Assembly (NCBI RefSeq): GCF_018476885.1
Contig: NZ_JAHCVJ010000005.1
Coordinates: 248,001 to 312,000, forward strand
DNA length: 64,000 nucleotides
Reading direction: 5' to 3'
Origin: Geoanaerobacter pelophilus
GTDB taxonomy: Bacteria; Desulfobacterota; Desulfuromonadia; Geobacterales; DSM-12255
The notes under the pieces were generated by a model. It did no database searches. It was not told where the DNA came from and worked only from the letters and a program-made list of their open reading frames with translations. A program made the translations under genes and the position numbers. Positions 44,314-52,200 of this stretch are shown here, piece by piece. Every line of letters starts with the position of its first letter. The stretch's first letter is position 1.

Positions 44314-46644
44314 TCACAGGATCGACACGTTGCTTAGAGTTGCGTCTCCACCTTCTATTGATATCGTCCCACGTAGTTCAATGTTTTCAATTAAGCTCGA
44401 ACCTGCTTGCAAAGTCATATTGCCGGTGATCGGTGTGGTACCTGTCATCGCGCTAAAGCCGCTATTGTAGCCGCCACGGATGGTCAGACTTGTGCTGCGA
44501 GCAAGGACCAGGTTTTCCGTTGATCCGGATGCAATCTTGATGAGGTCGCCATCGAGCGCTGCATCGTAGGCATGCTGGATCAGGCTGTAGTACAGTGTGG
44601 TGGATCGGGCCACCTGTACTGGCCCTCCATAAGAGTTTGCATAACTGCCGGCGGGAACATACGCGAAGTTGCCGGCCTTGTCGCGGATGAAAATTGGTCC
44701 GGAAGTCCCGGGATGAAGGGTTGCCGGCTGCCATGTTGTGCCGCCATCGAGAGACATATCCAAGGCTCCGCAAACAGACGGACACACTTCAGGGCAGAAA
44801 ACTCCAGGTGTCGTCGAGGATGCGTTCAGACTCCATTCTCCATACCAGAACACCAGACTTCCGGTCGGCGGGGTTTTGTCAACGGTTACAGTTATCCCGC
44901 TTTTTGGGGTCTCAACATCTGTGCCGGCCCTTGCGCGGCTTTTTATGTTGTATACCCCATCATAAGGCAAGTGGAATAAAATATTGCCGGTCCAGTTTGT
45001 TGTCCCTGACGCAACGCTCCAAGTCGTGCCGCCATCGGAGGACACTTCAATCTGGGTGACAGGGTCGCCGCCTGACGATGGCGATGCCGTGCCGTTTACT
45101 ATCAGATAATTATCCCGCGTAACAAATCCGGTTTGGGGGCTTGTTATGGTGGAGGACGGCGGGGGAGTAGCGAACCCGGTGAGTGGAATGGAAACCGTCG
45201 GGGTAACCGGGTGATCCGATGCAATGACCAGTGAGGCGTATTTGTTGTTGTAACTCGCCGGGGTGAAAGTCGCCTGGATTGTGCAGCTCTCCCCCTGTGC
45301 CAGAGTGAAAGAGCCGCCCTGGCAGGGAGTCGCCCCGCCGGTTGTCACGGTAAACATGGCGCTATCGGTGCCTGAGACGTTAATGGATGAAACGTAGAGA
45401 GGGGTCCCGATCGAGTTGGCTATGGTAAAGTAGCTCGGCGCGGATGTGGTGAGCAGATCCACCCAATAGAACGAGGCAGAAGATGGGGTCACCATCTTTG
45501 ATCCTTTGTTAAGGAATACCGAAACCGAATTGTTCCCAAAATTTGCAATAGCCAAGTCTGGACGACCATTATGATCAAAGTCTCCAGCCACTATTTTACT
45601 GTATCTTCCCGTACCAACGTACCTTTCCGCGGGGTAAAAAGTGCCATCGCCCTTGCCAAGGGAAACTTTGACATCGTAATTCCCTACCCCGGTTATATCG
45701 AGAATCCCATCACCATCAAGATCACGGATTAGCAGATACTTCCCAATTTGATGATTAAAAGGTTCCAGGAATTCCCCGCTACCACTTCCTAGTCGTATTG
45801 ATGCGATATCGCCTCCGCTTATGCTGACAATATCCTGGACCCCGTCCTTGTTGAGATCAGCCACATGTAACTCATCAATTGTCGAAGCAGAAGACCCGAT
45901 TGAAACCGGAGATTGGAATGATCCGTTACCGAGACCATTCAGCAGGTAAATTGTTTTTCCAATAGCTATTGCGAGATCAAGCCTGCCATCGCCGTTAACA
46001 TCGGCTACGTCAAGGGCGCTTGGTCTATCTACAAACGATGTCGGGATAGCCGATTGGAATGTGCCATTACCGTTTCCAAGCAACACGGAGACATTGATGA
46101 CGGTTGTTGGCTGAGGGCAAGGAGGGGTTAAACATTGAATAGTCTTGCCATAATTCATAACCGCCAGGTCAACTTTGCCATCGCCATTGAAGTCGCCGGT
46201 TGTCATGTATGACGGGACATCTCCCCCTGAATAATAGTCACCTTTAGGGGAAAATGATCCATAGCCATTGTTTATCAGGATAGAGACCGTATTTGTGCTT
46301 GAATTAGTAATGGCCAAGTCAGGTTTACCGTCACCGTTGAAATCCCCGGAGCTAACGGTCGCATAGGGACTATCAACAGAGTAGCCTACGGGAGTTCGAA
46401 AACTGCCATCGCTATTCCCTAAAAGAATATAAATGTAGCTGTATCCAGACACTGCAAGATCATAATTCCCATCACCGTTGAAATCCGCAGATACTATAGA
46501 AGATGCCGAGCTTACACCAGAGTAATTAAAGGGGCCGTCAAACTGGACCGGCATGCCTGATGCGAGGGCTTTTACCGTACCTGTAACCTGCATAGAAAAG
46601 AACAACGCAAAAATAACTAGGAATTTAACCCTCAGGCTTTTCAT
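44314..46644 (-). CDS. Secreted FG-GAP/VCBS-repeat protein with Hydin-like and beta-helix-like domains
   Basis: The start is the ATG complementary to 46642-46644, behind a G-rich tract. The 776-residue protein has a signal peptide ending near KALAS. Seven FG-GAP-like calcium-binding repeats (DFNGDG-type, each followed by an LA/IA strand) form a likely seven-bladed propeller over about residues 35-375. An ASH/Hydin-type Ig-like domain (about 390-490) follows, then a segment with Cys-rich and Gly-rich strands that resembles the start of a right-handed beta helix. Such proteins sit on the cell surface or in the matrix. A c-di-GMP-class riboswitch controls it. Confidence 0.9.
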   Translation of the reverse strand: MKSLRVKFLVIFALFFSMQVTGTVKALASGMPVQFDGPFNYSGVSSASSIVSADFNGDGNYDLAVSGYSYIYILLGNSDGSFRTPVGYSVDSPYATVSSGDFNGDGKPDLAITNSSTNTVSILINNGYGSFSPKGDYYSGGDVPSYMTTGDFNGDGKVDLAVMNYGKTIQCLTPPCPQPTTVINVSVLLGNGNGTFQSAIPTSFVDRPSALDVADVNGDGRLDLAIAIGKTIYLLNGLGNGSFQSPVSIGSSASTIDELHVADLNKDGVQDIVSISGGDIASIRLGSGSGEFLEPFNHQIGKYLLIRDLDGDGILDITGVGNYDVKVSLGKGDGTFYPAERYVGTGRYSKIVAGDFDHNGRPDLAIANFGNNSVSVFLNKGSKMVTPSSASFYWVDLLTTSAPSYFTIANSIGTPLYVSSINVSGTDSAMFTVTTGGATPCQGGSFTLAQGESCTIQATFTPASYNNKYASLVIASDHPVTPTVSIPLTGFATPPPSSTITSPQTGFVTRDNYLIVNGTASPSSGGDPVTQIEVSSDGGTTWSVASGTTNWTGNILFHLPYDGVYNIKSRARAGTDVETPKSGITVTVDKTPPTGSLVFWYGEWSLNASSTTPGVFCPEVCPSVCGALDMSLDGGTTWQPATLHPGTSGPIFIRDKAGNFAYVPAGSYANSYGGPVQVARSTTLYYSLIQHAYDAALDGDLIKIASGSTENLVLARSTSLTIRGGYNSGFSAMTGTTPITGNMTLQAGSSLIENIELRGTISIEGGDATLSNVSIL

Positions 46645-46687
46645 ATCCCCCCCCATTGAACATAATTGCCGCAGTCCTAATATCAAT

Positions 46688-46742
46688 AAAAAAGCCGGGC
46701 CGCTGGTTGCTCTCTAACGTAGAGTGCACCGGCAACCCGGCT
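46688..46742 (-). terminator. Expression-platform terminator of the second GEMM riboswitch
   Basis: On the minus strand, AGCCGGG (46736-46742) pairs with CCCGGCT (46693-46699), followed by six U (46688-46693). An inner GTTGC/GCAAC pairing extends it. The 5' arm is part of the aptamer's 3' segment, so ligand binding should allow read-through. Confidence 0.75.
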
Positions 46743-46816
46743 GACTTGTCCTCAAAGAGAAGTCCCGTGGCTTTCCGTCCTCCGGTCACCCGGAGTTTGG
46801 CTAATAAGAAATTAGC
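46727..46816 (-). ncRNA. GEMM-I riboswitch aptamer, predicted c-di-GMP type
   Basis: On the minus strand the core reads AGCCAAACTCCGG, then GGACGGAAAGCC, then GTCAGCCGGGTTGCCG, matching the conserved GEMM-I segments. The base in the position of Vc2 G20 is G (complement of C at 46801), as in c-di-GMP riboswitches, in contrast with A in the aptamer at 31549-31635. A perfect hairpin GGCTAA/TTAGCC occupies the 5' end. A clear P1 helix is not visible, which is the weak point of this call. Confidence 0.8.
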
Positions 46817-46819
46817 CGT

Positions 46820-46847
46820 ATTTTATTCAATATTGCAAATGTGTCAA
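46820..46847 (-). promoter_or_regulatory. Strong sigma-70 promoter of the riboswitch-FG-GAP transcript
   Basis: On the minus strand TTGACA (46842-46847) and TAAAAT (46820-46825) have 16-nt spacing. Transcription would start near 46813-46816, at the beginning of the aptamer. Confidence 0.75.
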
Positions 46848-46882
46848 TAATATTAACTGGATGTAGGGTTTTCCCTATGTTC

Positions 46883-47902
46883 TTATAGGGATCTCTCTAC
46901 TGCCTCGGCCACTTTCCTCATCTGCTCCATCAACCGGGCGAACTTCTTGGGTTTCAGCGACTGCGGGCCGTCGGATGAGGCGCGTTCCGGGTCGGGATGG
47001 ACCTCGATGATCAGACCGTCGGCACCTCCGGCAATTGCTGCCAGCGACATCGGCCCGACATAGTGGTAGTTGCCGGTGCCGTGGGACGGGTCAGCTACAA
47101 CCGGCAGGTGGGTCTTGGTCTTCAGCACCGGGATGGCGGACAGGTCAAGGGTGTTGCGGGTGGCGGTTTCAAAGGTGCGGATGCCGCGCTCGCAGAGGAT
47201 AACGGACTGGTTCCCTTCAGCCATGATGTACTCGGCGCTCATCAGGAATTCCTGGATGGTCATGGCCATGCCACGCTTGAGGAGGATCGGCTTGTTGATC
47301 TGGCCGACCTTTTTGAGCAGGGCGAAGTTCTGGGAGTTACGGGCGCCGATCTGCAGAATATCCGAGTATTCAGCTACCAGTTCGACGGTTTCCGGATTGA
47401 TCACTTCCGTGACAAAAGGGAGTCCGGTCAGGTCTCGTGCCTTTGCCAGCAGCTTCAAACCTTCTTCCTCAAGACCCTGGAAAGAATAGGGCGATGTCCG
47501 GGGCTTGAAGGCGCCGCCGCGGAGGATATGGGCGCCGGCGGCCTTTACGGCCTTGGCGCTCTCAATGATCTGCTCCTCGCTCTCTACCGAACAGGGGCCG
47601 GCCATGATGATTACTTCCGGGCCGCCGATGGCAACGGTGTCGCTGATCCTGATGACGCTCCGCTCTTTCTTTACTTCGCTGGAAGCAAGCTTGTACGGCT
47701 GGAGAATCGGCACCACACTCTCTACGCCATGCATCGATTCCAGCTGCTGCAGCACCAACTTGCCCCGCTCATCGCCGATGGCGCCGATAACGTCGCGCGT
47801 CGTGCCATGGATGACATGCGGCTTGTACCCCAGTTCCTTGATCCTCTTCAATACCTCGTCCTTGTCCTTTTTTGCTGCGCCTGCCTTCATTACCACGATC
47901 AT
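46883..47902 (-). CDS. aroF: 3-deoxy-7-phosphoheptulonate (DAHP) synthase, type I-beta with N-terminal regulatory domain
   Basis: The start is the ATG complementary to 47900-47902 with AAAGGA 8 nt upstream. The 339-residue protein has an N-terminal ferredoxin-like regulatory domain (about residues 1-70, starting [13 protein letters not shown]), as in Thermotoga DAHP synthase, followed by the catalytic barrel: [37 protein letters not shown] and [11 protein letters not shown]. It makes the first committed step of the shikimate pathway from erythrose 4-phosphate and phosphoenolpyruvate. An aromatic leader-peptide attenuator lies upstream, and the N-terminal domain suggests additional allosteric control by aromatic amino acids. 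Confidence 0.95.
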   Translation of the reverse strand: MIVVMKAGAAKKDKDEVLKRIKELGYKPHVIHGTTRDVIGAIGDERGKLVLQQLESMHGVESVVPILQPYKLASSEVKKERSVIRISDTVAIGGPEVIIMAGPCSVESEEQIIESAKAVKAAGAHILRGGAFKPRTSPYSFQGLEEEGLKLLAKARDLTGLPFVTEVINPETVELVAEYSDILQIGARNSQNFALLKKVGQINKPILLKRGMAMTIQEFLMSAEYIMAEGNQSVILCERGIRTFETATRNTLDLSAIPVLKTKTHLPVVADPSHGTGNYHYVGPMSLAAIAGGADGLIIEVHPDPERASSDGPQSLKPKKFARLMEQMRKVAEAVERSL

Positions 47903-47927
47903 TGTTCGATCCTTTCTTGCCAAAAGC

Positions 47928-47958
47928 AAAAGGCCGGAGGAGTTTCCCCTGGCCTTTT
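47928..47958 (-). terminator. Second hairpin between attenuator and aroF
   Basis: On the minus strand AAAAGGCC (47951-47958) pairs with GGCCTTTT (47928-47935), extended by CAGGGG/CCTCCG pairing. It is followed by GCTTTTGG. It is a second possible stop point after the attenuator. Confidence 0.6.
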
Positions 47959-47965
47959 GGTGCTG

Positions 47966-48011
47966 CAAAAAAATAAAGCCGGGGGAGACTCGTTGTCTGC
48001 CCTCGGCTTTT
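47966..48011 (-). terminator. Attenuator terminator of aroF
   Basis: On the minus strand AAAGCCG (48004-48010) pairs with CGGCTTT (47975-47981), extended by GGGCAGAC with GTCTCCCC across a bulge, followed by a U-rich run (47966-47974). The sequence GGGCAGAC in its 5' arm (complement of 47995-48002) is complementary to GTCTGCCC in the leader-peptide coding region (complement of 48055-48062), which can form the competing antiterminator. Confidence 0.8.
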
Positions 48012-48040
48012 GGCTGTGTGAAGTTGTTATCTTCCCTCGC

Positions 48041-48127
48041 TCAGACCTGTAACCGGGCAGACGGCCTAAAATAAAAGCCGTACCAAAAGGAGAAGCCGGT
48101 AAAGTTCTGGAAGGAGAAATTTTTCAT
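48041..48127 (-). CDS. Aromatic leader peptide (28 residues) of the aroF attenuator
   Basis: ATG (complement of 48125-48127) to TGA (complement of 48041-48043) encodes 28 residues rich in aromatic amino acids: Phe at 4, 6, 9, 12, 14, 18 and 20, Trp at 15 and Tyr at 16 and 19. This is the composition of a leader peptide whose ribosome stalls when charged Phe/Tyr/Trp tRNAs are scarce. The codons for residues 16-20 (48068-48082) overlie one arm of an ACGGC/GCCGT hairpin (48061-48065 and 48077-48081), so stalling there would free the antiterminator sequence. It has no clear ribosome-binding site, and a promoter at 48134-48163 would leave a very short 5' leader. Confidence 0.8.
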   Translation of the reverse strand: MKNFSFQNFTGFSFWYGFYFRPSARLQV

Positions 48128-48131
48128 GTGG

Positions 48132-49109
48132 CTATCTTTGTCCAGCCGTGGCTGCTTTGTCAAGCAAATTGTTTCGGCTTGCTGTTGTTGCTGCAGTTAG
48201 TGGAAGAAAATGAGGGGAATTGCTGCTCTGCAGCAGTTTCATCAATTTAACGATCCCCGGTGGTTCGTTGCCGTTGCCGTGAACCAGGATGATGCTACCG
48301 TCCCGCGGTGCTTCCCCCTTGGCAAGCCAGGCATCGGCGCCAAGTGGAATCAGCGACAGTTCCCGCAGCAGCTTTGCCAGCCGTTCATCGCTCACCAGCC
48401 CGGGAAAACGGAAAAAAGGGGACGGGGTGATCCCTGCTTCCAGCATGGCAACTTCATTTGCCAGGATCTCCATCCGCTGGTTGGTCCCTGCGGCAAGCAT
48501 GAAATTGCGCTCCAGCAAGAGCGCCGGGTCGTAGAAGTGTGAAAGGGAATGATTTACCCAGGTAATGGCCAGCAGCCCCTTTTGCTCCTGATCTTTCAGC
48601 CAGGAGAGTTCTTCCCGGTGAGTAGAGAGCCATGCCCCGGAGATGCAGATGGCAACCGGCGTCGGCCGGCCGCTGGTTCTCGATATTGCGGTCAGCGCTT
48701 CGAACATCCCTTTCTCGAACGGTCGCTTTGACGGGCAGAGATCAACGCTCAGGAACATCCCGGAGACCGGACGGATGGCATGCTTCAGGCCGAAGTTCTG
48801 CAGACTGTAGGGGGGAGCGGTTTTTTTTGCCAGGATATCGTCGAAGGGTGTTGCTTCTGCTGTTGCCGGCTTGACCGATGTTGCCGGGGCTAGCTTGGTT
48901 GCAAGGGTGTCCTGGTCAACCACCAGATAATATGGTGTGCCTGCCTTGCTGAAAGAACGGATCGCCAGCTGCCTGGCGCCGCTACTGTCCAGGTAGTTGA
49001 TGACAACCGGTTGGTAACCGGTAATGGTAGAGGCGAGCGGCGAGGTAGGGATGGCAAATAGCGCCAAGAGCAACAGGACGTTGAGCTGCAGTAGCTTACG
49101 CCAAGACAT
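48132..49109 (-). CDS. Exported polysaccharide-deacetylase-like protein
   Basis: This 325-residue protein has a signal peptide (residues 8-27). An N-terminal segment (about 30-95) is followed by a NodB-like domain: SVDLCPSKRPF in place of the usual TFDDG, the metal His pair in VNHSLSHFYD, FFRFPGLVSD and SIILVHGNGNEP. The metal-site residues are present, so hydrolase activity is plausible, although the first motif is changed. The start overlaps the DUF116 stop as TGATG. Its 3' end contains the promoter of the aroF leader. Confidence 0.85.
   Translation of the reverse strand: MSWRKLLQLNVLLLLALFAIPTSPLASTITGYQPVVINYLDSSGARQLAIRSFSKAGTPYYLVVDQDTLATKLAPATSVKPATAEATPFDDILAKKTAPPYSLQNFGLKHAIRPVSGMFLSVDLCPSKRPFEKGMFEALTAISRTSGRPTPVAICISGAWLSTHREELSWLKDQEQKGLLAITWVNHSLSHFYDPALLLERNFMLAAGTNQRMEILANEVAMLEAGITPSPFFRFPGLVSDERLAKLLRELSLIPLGADAWLAKGEAPRDGSIILVHGNGNEPPGIVKLMKLLQSSNSPHFLPLTAATTASRNNLLDKAATAGQR
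48134..48163 (-). promoter_or_regulatory. Candidate aroF promoter inside the upstream gene
   Basis: On the minus strand TTGACA (48158-48163) and AAAGAT (48134-48139) have 18-nt spacing. It lies within the last codons of the deacetylase gene. The -10 is imperfect. Confidence 0.45.
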
Positions 49110-49867
49110 CAGGAGATGACTGATGCAATGGCCGCATCGATCTTTGCGACATCAACGATGGTGTCGATGCAGGGCCCTTTGGGGCGCTCGTTGAGTACGC
49201 CGATGACCGGTAGCGGGTAGCAGTCCTTGATGCCTGAGGTGAGGTCGCGCTCGCAGGCCACGGCAACCACCAGTTTGGGGCGCTTTTCCACGATCACCTT
49301 GCGTGCCAGGGTGCCGCCGGTGGCGACCGAGATATCGATTTTATACTTTTCGCCAAGCTCGGCCAGCCCCATGATGTTGCAGCGGCCGCAGCGGGCGCAC
49401 TTGTCGATGCCGCCGGTCACCTTGATGTCGCAGTCGAACAGCTGCAGACAGTGGGGAAGGAGGATCAGGATCCGGTCAGCCGGGATCAGCAGTTTTTGCG
49501 AGGTGACCAGGCTGTTGTTCATCGCCACGAATGACTGGCGGATATGGTCTTTGTGGATGCCGATAGCCCTGCCCAGCATTTCGATGGCAGGCAGCAGAAA
49601 TTTGATCACCACCAGGCGCATGAACCGGGTGAAGAAGATATCCTTGCCCAGCGCAGTGGTAAGTACCAGCAGCCCGGTGCCAAGTACGGCAAGTAGAGAG
49701 AGCCCGGCAAAGGTCAGCCCGACGATCCGCGGCAGGTCAGGGTGGAAGTTTGCCAACCCCTTGGTAGGGATCCACCACATCAGGTAGATCAGCCCGACGA
49801 TCAAAAGGCAGGTTACACCCATGAGCGCAACGAACAGGCGCTTTCTTGGTGGGAGGGCGGTGTCCAT
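49109..49867 (-). CDS. DUF116-family membrane protein
   Basis: The ATG complementary to 49865-49867 is preferred, with AAGGA 7 nt upstream; an ATG at 49903 would overlap fmt. The 252-residue protein has two membrane helices (about residues 9-32 and 42-68) and a conserved DUF116 domain with LPHCLQLFDCDIKVTGGIDKC, CARCGRCNIMGL, ISVATGGTLARKVI and ERDLTSGIKDC. The cysteines suggest a metal or Fe-S site. The function of DUF116 is unknown. It follows def and fmt, an order seen in related bacteria. Confidence 0.9.
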   Translation of the reverse strand: MDTALPPRKRLFVALMGVTCLLIVGLIYLMWWIPTKGLANFHPDLPRIVGLTFAGLSLLAVLGTGLLVLTTALGKDIFFTRFMRLVVIKFLLPAIEMLGRAIGIHKDHIRQSFVAMNNSLVTSQKLLIPADRILILLPHCLQLFDCDIKVTGGIDKCARCGRCNIMGLAELGEKYKIDISVATGGTLARKVIVEKRPKLVVAVACERDLTSGIKDCYPLPVIGVLNERPKGPCIDTIVDVAKIDAAIASVIS

Positions 49868-49871
49868 CTGG

Positions 49872-50828
49872 CTATCCTTCAACTGCGGTTCCTCTCGATC
49901 CAAGTGTCATGCCGTCGACAAGTTTACATCCTGCGAGAAATTCAGCAGCAGGGAGCCGCTTTTTCCCTTCAAGCTGCAGTTCGTCAACGAAAATACTGCC
50001 TCCTGAGCAGGCGATCTCTATGCCGCTCTTGTCTGCCCGCAGGACTGATCCGGGTGCGCCTGAACCATCGGCGGTTCTGACCCGGAAAACCTTCAGCAGT
50101 TTGCCGTCGAGGTAGGTATATGCACCCGGCCACGGGGTGACGCCCCGCACCAGGTTTTTGATCTTTAGCGGCGCATCGTTCCAGTCAATACATCCCAGCT
50201 CTTTCTTGAGCATCGGCGCATAACAGGTCAGGGTGTCGTCCTGCTTTTCCGGGACCAGCCTGCCGGCCACCAGAAGATCAAGTGTTTCTGCCAGCGACTC
50301 GGCGCCGATTGCCGACAGCCGATCATGAAGCGACCGGGCATCTTCGTCCGGGTCAATGGGAGTTGTCTTTTTCAGCAGCATGTCGCCGGTATCGAGCCCG
50401 ACATCCATCAGCATGGTGGTAACGCCGGTCTCGGTCTCGCCGTTGATGATGCACCAGTTTAGTGGCGCTGCCCCCCTATATTTGGGGAGCAACGAGGCAT
50501 GGACGTTGATGCAACCATATTTCGGAATATCCAGCAGCGCTTTAGGCAGGATCTGGCCGAAGGCCACCACCACGATCAAGTCCGGGGCATAGGCGCGGAT
50601 TTCTTCCACCGCCTCCGGAACCCTGACTTTAATAGGCTGCATGACCGGGATGCCGTGTTTTTGGGCCAGTTCTTTTACCGGCGGTGCCTGCATCTGCTGG
50701 CCGCGTCCCTTGGGGCGGTCCGGCTGAGTAACAACGGCCACCAGGTTTTCGCCGCGATCGATAAGGGCCTGCAGGGTGGGGCAGGCGAATTCCGGGGTTC
50801 CCATGAAAATGATCCGCAGCCCGGTCAT
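49872..50828 (-). CDS. fmt: Methionyl-tRNA formyltransferase
   Basis: This 318-residue protein starts RIIFMGTPEFACPTLQ and has the formyl-transferase core (ALLDIPKYGCINVHASLLPKYRGAAP with the catalytic Asn/His region, and DTGDM) plus the C-terminal tRNA-binding domain. It formylates initiator Met-tRNA with 10-formyl-tetrahydrofolate. It overlaps def by 4 nt, the classical def-fmt pair: formylation and later deformylation of the first residue. DUF116 follows 4 nt downstream. Confidence 0.97.
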   Translation of the reverse strand: MTGLRIIFMGTPEFACPTLQALIDRGENLVAVVTQPDRPKGRGQQMQAPPVKELAQKHGIPVMQPIKVRVPEAVEEIRAYAPDLIVVVAFGQILPKALLDIPKYGCINVHASLLPKYRGAAPLNWCIINGETETGVTTMLMDVGLDTGDMLLKKTTPIDPDEDARSLHDRLSAIGAESLAETLDLLVAGRLVPEKQDDTLTCYAPMLKKELGCIDWNDAPLKIKNLVRGVTPWPGAYTYLDGKLLKVFRVRTADGSGAPGSVLRADKSGIEIACSGGSIFVDELQLEGKKRLPAAEFLAGCKLVDGMTLGSRGTAVEG

Positions 50829-51343
50829 CGATTATGCTCCTGCATCTCTTCAATGGTCCGGCGATACTTGCGCTTGAAGATTTCACGCTTGAGCGGCGAG
50901 ATATGGTCAACAAAGAGGATCCCGTCCAGGTGGTCGATTTCATGTTGGAAGGCAATGGCCAGCAGCCCGTCCGCCTTGCAGGTCACCTCTTCGCCGTCCA
51001 GGTTTAATGCTTTGATAACCACCCTGGCATGACGCCGCACGTTTGCCGCGTATTTGGGTACGGAGAGGCAGCCCTCTTCCTCATAGGACTCGCCATCGGC
51101 ATGCACGATGACCGGATTGATGGCAACAATCAGGTTTGGTTCTTCGTCTTTGCCGGCAACGTCAATGACGATTATCCGCTGGTGTACCCCGATCTGTGGC
51201 GCTGCCAGACCGACGCCGGGGGCGTCGTACATGGTTTCTGCCATGTCTCTGACGAGTTCCCGTGTCTTGTCATTAATAACTGTGACCGGAAGCGATTTCT
51301 TCTTCAGTTCCGGGTCAGGAAAGGTAAGTATTGTTCGTATCAT
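50825..51343 (-). CDS. def: Peptide deformylase
   Basis: The start is the ATG complementary to 51341-51343 (MIRTILTFPDPEL), not the longer frame from 51439. The 172-residue protein has all three metalloenzyme motifs: GVGLAAPQIG, EEEGCLSVP with the metal-binding Cys, and QHEIDHLDGILF with two metal His and the catalytic Glu. It removes the N-formyl group from new proteins. A promoter candidate lies at 51442-51471, and it heads the def-fmt-DUF116-deacetylase unit. Confidence 0.97.
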   Translation of the reverse strand: MIRTILTFPDPELKKKSLPVTVINDKTRELVRDMAETMYDAPGVGLAAPQIGVHQRIIVIDVAGKDEEPNLIVAINPVIVHADGESYEEEGCLSVPKYAANVRRHARVVIKALNLDGEEVTCKADGLLAIAFQHEIDHLDGILFVDHISPLKREIFKRKYRRTIEEMQEHNR

Positions 51344-51441
51344 GTGTCCTTGATCTCCCTTTGGGAGCCTCCTGCAAAATCTGATTGTTCTGCCCGCGGC
51401 ATTCTCATGAAGTTTCTGGGAAGGCACTTGAGAATTCAACT

Positions 51442-51471
51442 AATATAACCGGATTGACCCACAAAATGCAA
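51442..51471 (-). promoter_or_regulatory. Candidate def-fmt promoter
   Basis: On the minus strand TTGCAT (51466-51471) and TATATT (51442-51447) with 18-nt spacing. Confidence 0.5.
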
Positions 51472-51489
51472 ATCCTTCCTGTGGCCTGC

Positions 51490-51503
51490 TTACCGCTCGG
51501 TAA
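51490..51503. promoter_or_regulatory. TetR operator candidate 1
   Basis: Perfect inverted repeat TTACCG-CT-CGGTAA just upstream of the tetR promoter -35. Confidence 0.55.
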
Positions 51504-51510
51504 ATAATGC

Positions 51511-51538
51511 TTGACTGGTTGGTGAATTTTGTTGTACT
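51511..51538 (+). promoter_or_regulatory. Candidate promoter of the TetR-RND operon
   Basis: TTGACT (51511-51516) and TGTACT (51533-51538) with 16-nt spacing, set between the two TACCG-type repeats. Confidence 0.5.
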
Positions 51539-51547
51539 TACCGGTAG
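51538..51547. promoter_or_regulatory. TetR operator candidate 2
   Basis: TTACCGGTAG contains the perfect palindrome TACCGGTA and shares TTACCG with the first operator. It overlaps the -10 and transcription start, so binding would block transcription. Confidence 0.5.
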
Positions 51548-51555
51548 GTATATAA

Positions 51556-52200
51556 ATGAGTCAGGGCGGTGCATTAATAATGATGGAAAACGAAGCTTCA
51601 GCGGTTCAGGTGAACCCGGCGGTTCGCGAGCGCTTGCTTGCCGAAGGGCTCAGGCTGTTTACCTCCAAGGGATATGCAGGCACTACGGTCAGGGAGATAG
51701 TCGAGGCGGCAGGGGTGACCAAGCCGGTCCTTTACTACTATTTCAATAGCAAGGAAGGGCTTTACTTGTCTCTGATGGAGAGTTCCTATGCAGTCTTCGC
51801 CGAAAGGATGAATGATCTGGTCGCCAAGAGCGGTACTGCGCGGGAGCGGATGGAGCATCTCTGTCTCGGTATTTACGACGGTTTCGTGGAGTTTATTGAT
51901 GTTGCCCAGCTTATTTATGCCTTATATTTCGGGCCACCACAGGGGGCGCCTCATTTTGAGCATGATAAGGCTTTTGACTGGATACTGGCTGCTGTCAAAA
52001 GCGTTGTTGTTGACGGCATGGCGAGTGGCGAGTTTCGCTCCGGCGACCCGTCCGACATGACTTGGGCGATCGTCGGCTGCTTGAATGTCTCTATGGAAGA
52101 ACAACTGTGTCGGTCAAATCCCAGGATTGACCGGAATGGAGCCAAAAGAATACTTGATCTTGTCATTGACGGGATCTCGCAGGGAGTTGCCCATGAATAG
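51556..52200 (+). CDS. TetR/AcrR-family transcriptional regulator
   Basis: From ATG 51556 (51580 and 51583 are alternatives) the protein has 214 residues. The N-terminal helix-turn-helix is typical: RLLAEGLRLFTSKGYAGTT, VREIVEAAGVTKPVLYYYF, SKEGLY. The C-terminal ligand domain is helical. It heads the RND efflux operon, whose start lies 8 nt inside the 3' end of this gene, and two TTACCG repeats flank its promoter. The most likely role is ligand-released repression of its own operon. Confidence 0.93.
   Translation: MSQGGALIMMENEASAVQVNPAVRERLLAEGLRLFTSKGYAGTTVREIVEAAGVTKPVLYYYFNSKEGLYLSLMESSYAVFAERMNDLVAKSGTARERMEHLCLGIYDGFVEFIDVAQLIYALYFGPPQGAPHFEHDKAFDWILAAVKSVVVDGMASGEFRSGDPSDMTWAIVGCLNVSMEEQLCRSNPRIDRNGAKRILDLVIDGISQGVAHE

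Noticed and set aside
46997-48052. Plus-strand open frame of 351 codons
   Set aside because: It is antisense to aroF and its leader, with no domain features.
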